This document shows, one piece after another, positions 51,534 through 60,690 of a DNA stretch of 64,000 nt. The stretch's first letter is position 1, and the number at the start of each line of letters is the position of its first letter. The stretch lies in the NCBI RefSeq assembly GCF_004795055.1, contig NZ_SSBJ01000029.1, positions 1-64,000 on the forward strand, in the 5' to 3' direction. Below the pieces are notes generated by a model. The model did no database searches, was not told where the DNA came from, and saw only the letters and a program-made list of their open reading frames with translations. Both the position numbers and the translations under genes were made by a program. Source of the DNA: Streptomyces sp. A1136. Lineage in GTDB: Bacteria > Actinomycetota > Actinomycetes > Streptomycetales > Streptomycetaceae.

Positions 51534-52045
51534 ACCGCGATCGCGATCGTCTCGACCGGTCCATGGTGGCGAAAGTGCAGGACGAAGGGAATGACCTGGC
51601 CCGCCTGCCAGCGTTCCTTCACCTTCACCATCACGTCCACCCCGAAGGGGGACATGTCGACGGTGCCCCCGGCCGGGATGTCGACGGGTCCGGTCATCTT
51701 CATGGAATCGGCCCCGGTACCCGTGCTCCGGTGCCGGCTCAGCACGGACTGCTCCACGGCCGGGGAGGTGACGGATATCAACTGGTCCTCCGAGCCACCC
51801 AGGTTCGAGATCCGGAAGAACGCCGCAGTGTTTCCCTCATCGGCGTACGGGAGGAAGACGCGGCCGTCCTCGACCGCGATGCGCGGCGGGGTTCCGGCAG
51901 CTCCGGTGCCGACCCAGGCCGTCAGCCCGCACAGGCAGACCAGACACGAGATCACCGGAACGGCCGCGGCCAGGTAGGTCTCGCGCAGGCGCACGCGCGC
52001 CGGCCGCCGGCCCTGCGTCATTTCTCGTCGATCGGATTCGGTCAC
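51518..52045 (-). CDS. Copper chaperone PCu(A)C-domain protein
   Basis: A 175-residue membrane-anchored or exported protein. An N-terminal hydrophobic segment (TYLAAAVPVISCLVCLCGLT) is followed by a PCuAC domain: AFFRISNLGGSEDQLISVTS, VLSRHRSTGTGADSMKM (H-Met ligands spaced H...M-K-M), DIPAGGTVDMSPFGVDVMVK and QVIPFVLHFRHHGPVETIAI. PCuAC delivers Cu(I) to cytochrome oxidase or receives it from exporters. GTG 52045 overlaps the ATPase stop (GTGA), third gene of the copper operon; AGGAAG lies six nt upstream. Confidence 0.85.
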   Translation of the reverse strand: MTESDRREMTQGRRPARVRLRETYLAAAVPVISCLVCLCGLTAWVGTGAAGTPPRIAVEDGRVFLPYADEGNTAAFFRISNLGGSEDQLISVTSPAVEQSVLSRHRSTGTGADSMKMTGPVDIPAGGTVDMSPFGVDVMVKVKERWQAGQVIPFVLHFRHHGPVETIAIAVRPGS

Positions 52046-54336
52046 TGTCCACTTCCTCTCCGCGCGCCGCGGGCCCGCGCACCGGCAGGGCGGCCCGCGG
52101 GCTCCCAGCCGCGAAGTCGCAGGCTGTTCCCCACGACCAGCAGCGAGCTGGCCGACATGGCTGCCGCGGCGACCATGGGGTTCAACAGGCCGACGGCGGC
52201 CAGTGGGACGGTGACCAGGTTGTAGCCGAACGCCCAGACAAGGTTGACGCGGATGGTCGCGAGGGTGCGCCGGGCCAGGCGGACGGCGTCGGCCACCGCC
52301 TCGATGTCGCCGCGTACGAGGGTCACGTCCGCCGCGCCGATGGCGACGTCAGTGCCGCTGCCCATGGCGATCCCGAGGTCCGCACCCGCCAGTGCGATGG
52401 CGTCGTTGACGCCGTCGCCGATGACGGCCACACGTCGGCCCCCGTCCTTCAACTGCCCGACGAGAGACGCCTTGTCCTCCGGTGTACACCGGGGATGGAG
52501 GAGGGCGATCCCGAGCGCCGAGGCGACGGCTTCGGCCGGGGCCTCACGGTCGCCGGTGGCAAGGATCGGTTCCACTCCCAGTCGCCTGAGCTGGTCGACA
52601 GCCCGGTAGCTACCCGGACGCACGGTGTCCCCGAGCCCGATCAGTGCCCGGCCGACACCGTCGACCCGTAGCAGGACGGGCGTGAGCGCGGCGGTCTCGG
52701 CAGCGGCCATCGCCTTGGCGAGGGGCTCGGGGAGATCATCGCCAGGTGCACACACCTCGACCACTCGGCCGTCGACCGTACCGCTGACACCTACTCCAGG
52801 GGTGGCCCGGAAACCGGTTACCGGCGGAAGTGCCCGGTCAGACAGGCTCCGCCGGGCGTACGCGGCCAGGGCCATCCCGAGCGGATGCTCGGAGCCCTGC
52901 TCCACCGCGCCGGCCAGTCGAAGTACCTCCTCCCGGTCCAGGCCGTCGGGGACCGTCGTGAGGTGGGCGACGGTCATGTTTCCGGTCGTGAGGGTGCCGG
53001 TCTTGTCGAGTACGACCGTGTCGACGTGCCGCAGCGCCTCCAGGGCCTGCGGTCCGCTGACCAGGATTCCCAGTTGGGCGCCGCGGCCGGTGGCGGCCAG
53101 GAGTGCGGTGGGTGTGGCGAGGCCGAGTGCGCACGGGCAGGCGACGACGAGGACGGCCACAGCCGCGGTGATGGCCGGTTGCGCATCCGCACCGGCACCG
53201 AGCCAGAAGCCGAGCACGGTGACGGCCAGCGTCAGGACGACAGGGACGAACACGCCTGCCACGCGATCGGCCAACCGCTGCGCCGCCGCCTTTCCGGCCT
53301 GGGCATCGGTGACCATACGGGTGATCCGGGCGAGCCGGGTGTCCCCGCCCACGGCGGTTGCCCGTACGAGGAGCAGCCCGCCCGCATTCACCGCCGCGCC
53401 GATCACCGCCCCGTCCGGCCCGACCTCCACGGGATCGCTCTCGCCGGTCAGTAGGGACAGGTCCAAGGCGGAGTTCCCGGAGACCACGACGCCGTCCGTG
53501 GCGACTCGTTCCCCGGGTCGGACGACGAATTCCTGGCCTACGGTGAGCTGTTCGACCGGAACCCGTCGCTCCTTGCCGTTCTCGCGCACGGTCACGTCCT
53601 TGACCGCCAACGCGGACAGCGAGCGCAACGCCGCGCCAGTACCACGCCGGGCCCGCGCCTCAAGAAACCTGCCGGTCAGGACGAACAGCGGTACGCCGAC
53701 CGCCGCTTCCAGATAGACGTGGGCGACCTCGCCTCCGGCCGAAGGGAGGAGGGTGAAGGGCATCCGCATCCCCGGCCGGCCCGCACCGCCGAGGAACAAC
53801 GCGTACACGGACCACAGGAAGGAAGCGACGACACCGAGCGAAACCAGCGTGTCCATGGTGGCTGCCGAGTGCCGCAGACCGCGCAACGCCCTGACATGGA
53901 AGGGCCAAGCGCTCCAGACGGCCACGGGCGTGGCGAGCATGAGGCACAGCCACTGCCAATTGCGGAACTGCAGAGCCGGGACCATCGAAAGGACCATGAC
54001 CGGCGCACAGAGCAGCACGGTGATCACGAGCCGATCGCGCTCGCTGCGATCATCTTCCGGTTCCGGAGCCGCCTCGCTCTCCGCCTCTCCCCGAGGCTCC
54101 GGAGGCAAGTGGAGTTCGGCCGTGTACCCCGCCCGCTCGACCGCGGCCATCAGCTCGTCCGCTGTGACGCCCGGCGGATGGAGCACCCGCGCCCGGCCGG
54201 TCGCCAGGTTGACGGTGGCGCTGACTCCCTCGATCTTCCCGAGTCGCTTTTCGACGCGGCTGACGCAGGCCGCGCAGGTCATGCCGCCGACGGTCAGGTC
54301 CGTGGTGGCGGAAACGGTCGCCGGCTCCGGTGTCAT
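52042..54336 (-). CDS. Copper-translocating P-type ATPase (CopA-like)
   Basis: A 764-residue P1B-type ATPase that pumps Cu(I)/Ag(I) across the membrane. N-terminal HMA domain with GMTCAAC at about 17-23; then membrane helices; phosphatase loop TGES; ACPCALG metal channel at about 400; DKTGT phosphorylation site at about 441; HP-like EHPLG; GDGVND at about 638; last helices with YNLVTVPLAA and MSASSLLVV. The CPC motif and the N/Y/MSS residues mark the Cu(I) group. ATG 54336 overlaps the upstream small gene's stop. Between the HMA and first helix lies a short acidic stretch. Confidence 0.95.
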   Translation of the reverse strand: MTPEPATVSATTDLTVGGMTCAACVSRVEKRLGKIEGVSATVNLATGRARVLHPPGVTADELMAAVERAGYTAELHLPPEPRGEAESEAAPEPEDDRSERDRLVITVLLCAPVMVLSMVPALQFRNWQWLCLMLATPVAVWSAWPFHVRALRGLRHSAATMDTLVSLGVVASFLWSVYALFLGGAGRPGMRMPFTLLPSAGGEVAHVYLEAAVGVPLFVLTGRFLEARARRGTGAALRSLSALAVKDVTVRENGKERRVPVEQLTVGQEFVVRPGERVATDGVVVSGNSALDLSLLTGESDPVEVGPDGAVIGAAVNAGGLLLVRATAVGGDTRLARITRMVTDAQAGKAAAQRLADRVAGVFVPVVLTLAVTVLGFWLGAGADAQPAITAAVAVLVVACPCALGLATPTALLAATGRGAQLGILVSGPQALEALRHVDTVVLDKTGTLTTGNMTVAHLTTVPDGLDREEVLRLAGAVEQGSEHPLGMALAAYARRSLSDRALPPVTGFRATPGVGVSGTVDGRVVEVCAPGDDLPEPLAKAMAAAETAALTPVLLRVDGVGRALIGLGDTVRPGSYRAVDQLRRLGVEPILATGDREAPAEAVASALGIALLHPRCTPEDKASLVGQLKDGGRRVAVIGDGVNDAIALAGADLGIAMGSGTDVAIGAADVTLVRGDIEAVADAVRLARRTLATIRVNLVWAFGYNLVTVPLAAVGLLNPMVAAAAMSASSLLVVGNSLRLRGWEPAGRPAGARARGARRGSGQ

Positions 54337-54593
54337 CGCCCACCGCCCGACTGCGTGCCACTCGTGCCGCCGTGACCATGCCGCCCTGAGCTGCCACCAT
54401 CGCCGCCCACGGGGGCGGTGTCGATCCTGCCTGAGTGCATGCCAGGTGCGGCCGGGCCCGCTGCGGAACCGACCCCGTACGACAAGCAGAACACCACCAC
54501 CAGCAAGGTCAGGAACCCGGTGAGCGCCGGTGGCGGCACCCACCGCCGCAGCGAGGGATACGCGCCGCCGAGGGTCTGCTGGGATTCCGCCAT
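54333..54593 (-). CDS. Small His/Gly-tailed membrane protein leading the copper operon
   Basis: An 86-residue protein with one membrane helix (ALTGFLTLLVVVFCLSYGVG) and a flexible outside tail rich in His, Gly and Ser (MHSGRIDTAPVG, SSGRHGHGGTSG). ATG 54593 has GGAG five nt upstream; its TGA overlaps the CopA ATG (ATGA). Translational coupling suggests it assists the ATPase, for example as a metal donor or acceptor at the outer face; that is inference. No family name is known to me. Confidence 0.7.
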   Translation of the reverse strand: MAESQQTLGGAYPSLRRWVPPPALTGFLTLLVVVFCLSYGVGSAAGPAAPGMHSGRIDTAPVGGDGGSSGRHGHGGTSGTQSGGGR

Positions 54594-55334
54594 CGCTACT
54601 CCATGAACGGGCGCTCTCCGGCGCCCCTCGCTCGTCCGGTACCGCGGTACGAGGACCGCAGCCGAGGTGGCATCCCGTCATCCCCCGATGCCTTCCCCTG
54701 AGTAGTCGGTCCGGCGCGTCGACGAGTTCCCGGACATCGCCACCGTTGTCGCAGGCTCCGGCCCGGCACGCTGAACCGAGCTGGGACCGAGGTCGCTCTT
54801 GACGCTGGTGGACTTCACGCAACGACCGCACCTGCCGGCCGGGTGTCGTTCAAATGGGCCGGCTACAGACCGAAGGCAAGTGGTCCTGTCTCACCCGCCG
54901 GTCCCCGCCCACGCCGCGCTGCCTGCCGCCCGCACTCAGCTCGTCCCCGGCGCCGACGCTGGAAACCTGGGGCGAGGTCACCGCGGTGAATGTCACCCAC
55001 GCCCACCGGTACGGGACGGCGACCGCGCAAGCGTGGCACCGGCTCCATCCCCGGCTGACCGTCGGGCCGCGTGGCCCGGTGCATACCGCGTTCAGGGTCA
55101 CGTCGCCCATGCTCTGACCGCCCAGCGCCCCGGGGCCATTGCGCGGCGCGCCGCGTAACGGCGCCGACCTGCCGGCGAGAGCGGCTGACACCAACGGAGG
55201 GGCCACTGCCGTGCGGACCCCCATATGCCAAGGGTGGTCGCTGCGGCCGCCCGCATGGAAGTCCGGGTCGACTGTCAGTGGTGGCTGCGAGGATCGGAGT
55301 ACCGAATCGGAGAACACAAACGGGGAGATTCGCC
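54594..55334. other. 740-bp stretch without supported gene
   Basis: Includes the upstream region of the copper operon (no clear CsoR-type palindrome seen) and of the VWA gene. A plus-strand frame around 54960-55080 (EVTAVNVTHAHRYGTATAQA, WHRLHPRLTVGPRG) looks protein-like and may be a transposase or other remnant; not identified. Confidence 0.35.
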
Positions 55335-56375
55335 ATGTCCGGCAACCAGAACTACATCAATCACGTTGCCCTCGTCCTGGACGCCAGTTCGTCCATGTCG
55401 CACCTGAGTCGCAAGGTCGTCGAAGTCGCGGACCAGCAGATTGCCTACTTGGCCCGCCGCTCGCAGGAGCTCGACCAGGAAACCCGCGTCACTGTGTACG
55501 TGTTCTCGAGCCAGGTGGAGTGCGTCGTCTACGACAAGGACGTGCTGCGCATGCCATCCCTTCAGGAGGTCTACCGACCCGGCGGCATGACCGCTCTGCT
55601 GTCCGCCACGCTGAAGTCGCAGCATGAGCTGGCCCAGACGGCCCAACTGTATGGTGACCACAGCTTCCTGACCTTCGTCCTGACCGATGGCCAGGAGAAC
55701 GCGAGTCACCGCTGCTCGGATGCCCCCTCCAAGAACCCCCGCGACCTGGTGCAGGCCGTCGCCTCGATGATCGAGACACAGGCGGAGAACTGGACGCTCG
55801 CGGTCCTGGTCCCGGACCAGATGGGTAAGCGCGAAGCCATGCAGTACGGCTTCCCCAAGGACAACATCGCCATCTGGGACGCCACGAGCACCCAGGGCCT
55901 GCAGGAAGCCGGGCAGGTGATCAAGGATGCAACCGAGAAGTTCATGGTGGGGCGAACCCGGGGAATCCGCGGATCGCGAGCCGTCTTCCGTGCGGGTGGG
56001 GACGCGGTGAACAGCGACACCATCAAGGCGGCCGGTCTCCAGGCGGTGGATCCGTCCCAATACCAGCTCGTTCCTGTGGAACGCGACGCGGCAATCCGGG
56101 AGCGGGTCGTCGAATCCGGCCACGGCTACCGCACCGGATGCGCTTTCTATCAGTTGAGCAAGTCCGAGAAGATCCAGGCACGGAAGCAGGTCGCGGTGCT
56201 GGAGAAGAAGTCCGACAAGCTCTACGCGGGGCCGGAGGCGCGCGCCCTGCTCGGCCTTCCGGACGCGGAGGTGCGCGTGAAGCCGGATCACAACGACGAG
56301 TTCACGATTTTCGTGCAGAGCACGAGCGTGAACAGGAAGCTGGTGCCGAACACCCGCCTTCTGATCATGACCTGA
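55335..56375 (+). CDS. VWA-domain protein
   Basis: A 346-residue cytoplasmic protein with a von Willebrand A fold at residues 8-200. The MIDAS metal site LDASSSM (DxSxS) is near residue 17, the GGMTALLSATL segment supplies the T ligand, and VLTDGQENAS the acidic one. The C-terminal third (KIQARKQVAVLEKKSDKLYA, EVRVKPDHNDEFTIFVQSTS) has no known domain. ATG 55335 has GGGGAG nine nt upstream. Monocistronic; VWA proteins often act as scaffolds for AAA or tellurite-type systems, but no partner is near. Confidence 0.85.
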   Translation: MSGNQNYINHVALVLDASSSMSHLSRKVVEVADQQIAYLARRSQELDQETRVTVYVFSSQVECVVYDKDVLRMPSLQEVYRPGGMTALLSATLKSQHELAQTAQLYGDHSFLTFVLTDGQENASHRCSDAPSKNPRDLVQAVASMIETQAENWTLAVLVPDQMGKREAMQYGFPKDNIAIWDATSTQGLQEAGQVIKDATEKFMVGRTRGIRGSRAVFRAGGDAVNSDTIKAAGLQAVDPSQYQLVPVERDAAIRERVVESGHGYRTGCAFYQLSKSEKIQARKQVAVLEKKSDKLYAGPEARALLGLPDAEVRVKPDHNDEFTIFVQSTSVNRKLVPNTRLLIMT

Positions 56376-56622
56376 TGCCTCGAAGGCCATGGTGCGCGGT
56401 GCATTGCGGGACGTGGCAGCTCGCGACTACGCAGGCGTGCCGGCGGCGACCCAGCTCGGGGCTCGGGCCAGGGGGGGGGGCGAGGACGTGCGAGCGACCC
56501 TGGTGACTGCGCAGGCGCGTCGCCGTACTCCGCTCGGAGCCGGTGGCGGAGGTCTGCGCCGACACCGCCGTGGGCCTGGACGGGGCCTTCCGCCCGGGCG
56601 ACGGCTCTGCGTTTCGGTGTTC

Positions 56623-56898
56623 TCAAAATCCTGCGTGAGCGGCAAGGTCAGACGCCAAGTGGAGTTGTTGGAGTTCGTCGGCCGCTTCGGCGCTGCGCGG
56701 GTTGTTCAGCCGGTCGAGGGCGTCGCGGGCGGTGGTCAGGGTCGCACGGGCTTCGCTGTCCCGGGTGAGGTGGCGTAGGACGATACCGAGGTCGAGGCGT
56801 GCCGGTTCGCTCCACGCGGACATGTGCGCTGCCTCGAAGCGGGCGGCGGCACCATCAGAGGCCGAAGGTGCATGGTCCTTTTTGCGTGATTGCCTCAA
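56623..56898 (-). pseudogene. TPR-containing C-terminal remnant
   Basis: The frame gives PARLDLGIVLRHLTRDSEAR, ATLTTARDALDRLNNPRSAE, AADELQQL and a tail, the pattern of a tetratricopeptide repeat near the C-terminus of a Streptomyces regulator. No N-terminal domain or convincing start. Just downstream on the plus strand lies a run of ten G (56471-56480). Confidence 0.45.
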
Positions 56899-57026
56899 AA
56901 ATCCCCATCCTGGGCCGCCGGCGGCTTGCCTGGCCTGCGCCGCACTCCATGCCGGATGGGATGAGCGATCCCGTCACCGGTTCATGATCTTCGCGCCGCC
57001 CTGGTCGTTGAGGGACCCTGGAATGA

Positions 57027-57404
57027 GGCGACCGGGCGGAGCTGGAGGAGAAGGCCCGGGGGATCACCCGCGCCGGGTGGTTCCTGGAACGGCTGAAGGA
57101 GCGCACGGACCACCGCGACAAAGCCATTTCGCTGACGTCGTTCCGCGCCCAGCTCAAGGCCATCCGTAAATGGGGCCTCCACCCGCCGGCCGACCTGTTC
57201 CGCGTCCGCCAGCCAGTCTTGGTGGCCAACGGCGAGAGCGACCGGATGGTGCCGAGTGAAAACACCCTCGACCTCGCCGCACGGCTGCCCCGGGGCGAAC
57301 TCGTCCCCCTCTACCCGGACGCCGGGCACGGCGGCACCTTCCAGTTCCACGACGCGTTCGTGGCCAGGGCCCTCGCATTCCTCGAGGCGCGGCCCGACGC
57401 CTGA
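57027..57404 (+). pseudogene. Alpha/beta hydrolase, C-terminal half
   Basis: From 57027 (a stop lies just upstream) the protein reads DRAELEEKARGITRAGWFLE, KAISLTSFRAQLKAIRKWGL, QPVLVANGESDRMVPSENTL (acid-strand Asp) and LYPDAGHGGTFQFHDAFVAR (catalytic His). This is the C-terminal half of a prolyl-iminopeptidase/haloperoxidase-like hydrolase; the half with the nucleophile Ser is missing. The reading is clean, so truncation rather than multiple shifts. Confidence 0.65.
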
Positions 57405-57734
57405 CCGCTGATGCCGCATCCCCCGGTCCCATCCTGGGGGCGGCGCCGGGAGGGGCGAGCCCGGGCGAGCCGGGCCGCCCTCGATGACACGCCCTCCTGC
57501 GCGTCAACAATCCCAGCGACGCCACCCCACCCGCCGAACCCTCCCCGACCGCGCTGCGCAGACCGACGAGGCGGTGCGGCCCCTCTGTCCTTGCTCCGTT
57601 CGAGGGCAACTGTCTTTCTCCCGAACACGCGGAAATCTGTGTCGGCTGGAGTAGACATTGGATGGTCGGGTGGTTATGGTTTCTCTCGTCACCAAGAAGG
57701 GCCGCAGGGCCCGGCAGAGATGAACTGCCGGGCA

Positions 57735-58144
57735 GCAGTACCCGCAGTACCCGTAGTTGCAGTACCAGCAGTTGCAGTGCGCAGGACGGTGCGGTGGTGG
57801 AGTTCCGAAGCCAGAGCAGTCGTATGACGGCGACGGGGCTGACGACCGGACCGGGTGGCCCGCGGTTATCAGGGGCCGCCGTGAGCAGTACCGCAGTTGG
57901 CAGTACCAGCAGTGAAGTCGTGTGAGTGGTACCTCGGTGAAGGCGTCGGGCTGCGGGCGCGCGCATCGGGAGGTTCGGCAGTGGGGTTCTAAGCCAGAGC
58001 AGACGCAGGATGGGCGACGGGGCTGGCTGCCGAAGTGGCGCTCTGACAGGTCACCAGCAGTTCGCAACACCCGGCAGTACACGCAGTTCGCAGTATCAGC
58101 AGTACCCGCGTTACAGCAGTTCGCAGTATCGGCAGTACGCAGTT
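57735..58144. repeat. Iteron-like array of GCAGTA/GCAGTT repeats
   Basis: At least 16 copies of GCAGTA or GCAGTT, mostly spaced 6-17 nt, in three blocks: 57735, 57744, 57759, 57768; 57885, 57893, 57900; and 58057, 58074, 58083, 58090, 58099, 58116, 58123, 58132, 58139; further copies read GCAGTG or GCAGTC. Blocks 1 and 2 are each followed by a related spacer (AAGCCAGAGCAG at 57809 and 57991), so the array grew by duplication of a larger unit. A TTGACA (58150-58155) and a truncated HTH gene follow. No spacer-repeat pattern of CRISPR type. Confidence 0.85.
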
Positions 58145-58190
58145 CCCGTTTGACAAGTGAGTGATCCAGAGGGAAAGAACGGAGGGATTG

Positions 58191-58358
58191 GGCGCCATCA
58201 GGATCGCCCGGACGCCACGCGAGTCCGGGTACCGCAGGACATCGATAGTGAGGTGGTCTCCGGTCACGCATCCGCGATCCCCGCACTCCCGACGACGCTC
58301 AGGTCGGGCGGGCGGATACAGAAGGCCGGCGCAGTACCAGGGCCGGCAGATGGTGTAG
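58191..58358 (+). pseudogene. Truncated HTH protein (mobile-element-type) behind the iteron array
   Basis: The frame starts GAIRIARTPRESGYR, which matches the N-terminal end of Streptomyces helix-turn-helix proteins found on integrative elements and plasmids; those then continue with a helix bundle and HTH, absent here. After about 15 residues the homology is lost and Arg/Ser-rich sequence runs to a TAG at 58358. GGAGGG lies 7 to 12 nt before the first codons. A perfect terminator follows 11 bp after the stop, suggesting an internal deletion rather than scattered decay. Confidence 0.5.
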
Positions 58359-58368
58359 CAGTTCCTTC

Positions 58369-58399
58369 GGGGCCCGGGAGCCACATGCTCCCGGGCCCC
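58369..58399 (+). terminator. Perfect 13-bp hairpin terminator
   Basis: GGGGCCCGGGAGC (58369-58381), loop CACAT, GCTCCCGGGCCCC (58387-58399). It separates the iteron/HTH unit from the MerR remnant. Confidence 0.85.
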
Positions 58400-58424
58400 T
58401 CCACGCGTTCCACAGAGAGGCGTG

Positions 58425-58800
58425 ATGATCGCAGGCGATCCGTTCGGCCGTCTCGATGATGACGATTACCCCGCCTACACCATGGGCCGGGCCGCCGACA
58501 TGCTCGGCACCACCCAGCGCCCAGATTCCTGCGCGTGATCGGCGAACACCGCCTCGTCACCCCCTGCGTTCCGCAGGTGGGCATCGCCGCTACTCCTGCT
58601 ACCTGCTGCGTATCGCGGCCCGCGCGCGAGCTCGTCGACCGGGGCACCCCGATCGAGGCGACCTGCCGCATCGTCATTCTCGAAGACCGCTGGAAGAGGC
58701 CCAGCGCATCAACGCCGAATACCGCCGTACCGCCGTACCGCCGAATCGCCGTTCCCTCCGGCCGCAGCCTGAAGACCGGCCGGAACCGGCGCAGCGACTT
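58425..58800 (+). pseudogene. MerR-family regulator, multiple frameshifts
   Basis: From ATG 58425 (MIAGDPFGRLDDDDYPAYTM, then GRAADMLGTTQ) the protein continues only by changing frame: FLRVIGEHRLVTP, then LRSAGGHRRYSCYLLRIAAR, then ELVDRGTPIEATCRIVILED, then LEEAQRINAEYRR. In intact homologues these join as one MerR N-terminal HTH plus wing and dimer helix. At least four indels within 375 bp. Ribosome site GAGAGG four nt before the ATG is still intact. Confidence 0.8.
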
Positions 58801-58904
58801 GCCGTCCACGGCCGTTGCACGTAGGCCCCCGGGCCTATCCTGGCGCGATCTACGAGCCAGGTCCCAGGGCGCCCGCGTCGACTCGGGGAGGAGTTGGCAG
58901 TTGC

Positions 58905-59285
58905 CATCGAAGGAGTTGGTGACAGCCGATCTCATCGACAAGCAGCCGCTTGCCGTGAACTGGGCCGTGCACTTCGGCCAGGCCGCCCTCCTGGGCGTTG
59001 TTCGCTCGGCCATGGCCAACGCCGGCCTGCGCGGACCGGTGGCTCCGCCCAGTTCACCGTTGTCCGCCTCACCAACGACCAGATCCCGGAGAACGCCACC
59101 GGAGTCGGCGCCCCGCCCCAGACCTGGCCCGTGGGGAACTCGTGGTGGGCCTCCTGCCCAGGGCCGGCTACGCCTTCACCACCGGCGCCGTCGCTGACGC
59201 CCTCGCCGCCGGCAACGGTCCAGGGCCCGGCCGACGCCATGCCGCCCTGCGCCCCGGTCGGCATGCGGGCGTCGGCCCGTTGCGC
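58905..59285 (+). pseudogene. Conserved hypothetical protein remnant
   Basis: Pieces in three frames: VTADLIDKQPLAVNWAVHFG, QAALLGVVRSAMANAGLRGP; then FTVVRLTNDQIPENATGVGA, PPQTWP; then ELVVGLLPRAGYAFTTGAVA. They form one plausible protein of about 125 residues, helical and partly hydrophobic, seen in Streptomyces without a function name. Two frameshifts and no start. Confidence 0.5.
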
Positions 59286-59488
59286 CGCAGGAGGCCTACG
59301 GCCGCCAGGTCTGTCAGGGACACATGGCGGTCCCATTCCCAGTACAAGTCGTCCCAAGCCGGCCTGGCCCCCCCGGCACCTCATGCCCGCGCCGAAGCCC
59401 GGCTCTACAGCACCTACCTATGCCCAGACGCAGCCTCGAACCGGGCCCGCAGTCTGTACCGCCGCCCAGGGCAGACGTTCAGCTCTGG

Positions 59489-59695
59489 TCACAGCTCGTC
59501 GTAGCCGCCCGCATGGTCGTCCTCACCGACGATCTCCTCCTCATGGCGGCGCAACGCTTTCGAGGCCTCACCGTGGGAGGGGTGGGCGGGTTGTCCAGGG
59601 TGGACCGGATCCTGTCCCGCTGGGATCTCCGACTCCCGCCGTGCCTCGTCGGGCCCCTTGCCGGACCACGGCCGCTTGTCCTGCGTACCGCCCAT
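59489..59695 (-). CDS. Small hydrophilic hypothetical protein
   Basis: A 68-residue, strongly charged, Gly/Pro/Glu-rich peptide without hydrophobic core (MGGTQDKRPWSGKGPDEARR at the start, EASKALRRHEEEIVGEDDHA near the end), probably unstructured. ATG 59695 has GAGGAG eight nt upstream, which is the main reason to accept it. No family recognised. Confidence 0.5.
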   Translation of the reverse strand: MGGTQDKRPWSGKGPDEARRESEIPAGQDPVHPGQPAHPSHGEASKALRRHEEEIVGEDDHAGGYDEL

Positions 59696-59964
59696 GAGGT
59701 GACTCCTCGCACTCGGAGGCTTTGCGTCCCACGCTGACACGCGGCGGAGCATTCGGCAGCACGTACGCACTTCGGCCGGGTGAAGGGGACCTTCTCCCGT
59801 CTGCACACCTGACTCACTCCCATCCGCTGTGAAGGGCTGCGTAGGGACGTCACGGCCGGGACGCGTCCCGGTTCGCGGAGGGCCCCTGCGGGCTGTGGGC
59901 TGAGGCGTCGGCTGACACGGCGGGGATAGTAGGGGCGCGTCTCTCGCTCTCGGCGCGTGCCCTC

Positions 59965-60690
59965 TTACGCTCCCTTGGGGCCGGTGACGGGATGGGGCCA
60001 GCCGATACGCACCGGCCCTACTCCCGGAGAGGTGTGGACGAGGGGCTCGGTTTGCGGCGGCTCAAGGCCGGCGGCGTGCGTGAGCGACTGTTTCATCGTG
60101 AGGATGGCGCCCCGCCTGAATCTCCACGGCTCGTGCTGCACGCGTGTCTGCCAGAGTCGCCCCGCATGGTGCGTGTAGGCGGCCCACCGGCAGGTGAGCC
60201 ATTTGTCGAGAGGGGCTTGGTCGATGAACCCGCCCTGCCGCACTGTGAGTTCGTAGGTCGCGTCGCCGTGCCGACGCCGGCCGGTGTGGCGGCGATCGAC
60301 ACCATCCGTGGTGAACGACAGGTCGGCGAGTTGGTAGGGCACGCCGACGGCGCGCGCCGTGAGCATCAATGGCGTGGTGACGTCCAGGGAGAAGAACCAC
60401 AGGCCGCTGTCGCCGTTGTCCAGGCGCACGTACGTGCGCAGATTCGTTTCCAGGAATGTGTGGCGAGGCAGTGGCACCAGGCCCAAGCCCTGTGCGCAGG
60501 CCATGACCAACGGGGTCAGGCTCACCCATGCGGACCCGTCGAATTCATCCACGACGAGTCCCTGCGGCAGCAGCGGTTGCACGGCCCGTGCCGGGTAGCG
60601 CCAGTGCAGCATGGTCTGCTGCCGCCAATAGACCGTGAGCAACGGCGCCGATACGCGCCGTCGATCGCAGTGTGACGGTACGCCGTCCAT
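59965..60690 (-). CDS. DUF2071 (YqjF-like) protein
   Basis: A 241-residue protein of the DUF2071/acetoacetate-decarboxylase-like fold. Typical blocks: LTVYWRQQTMLHWRYPARAV (the conserved W-x-x-L-xxx-xWxVP start), LLPQGLVVDEFDGSAWVSLT, PRHTFLETNLRTYVRLDNGD, GLWFFSLDV, VPYQLADLSF, ELTVRQGGFIDQAPLDKWLT and CRWAAYTHH. Function unknown. Start ATG 60690 is the only one giving the full domain; a shorter GTG is possible near 60650. Confidence 0.85.
   Translation of the reverse strand: MDGVPSHCDRRRVSAPLLTVYWRQQTMLHWRYPARAVQPLLPQGLVVDEFDGSAWVSLTPLVMACAQGLGLVPLPRHTFLETNLRTYVRLDNGDSGLWFFSLDVTTPLMLTARAVGVPYQLADLSFTTDGVDRRHTGRRRHGDATYELTVRQGGFIDQAPLDKWLTCRWAAYTHHAGRLWQTRVQHEPWRFRRGAILTMKQSLTHAAGLEPPQTEPLVHTSPGVGPVRIGWPHPVTGPKGA

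Noticed and set aside
56471..56480. Run of ten G as a phase-variation tract
   Set aside because: It is not inside any supported reading frame.
57735..58144. GCAGT array as a CRISPR
   Set aside because: Repeat unit is only 6 bp with 1-11-bp gaps and no 30-bp repeats or cas genes.
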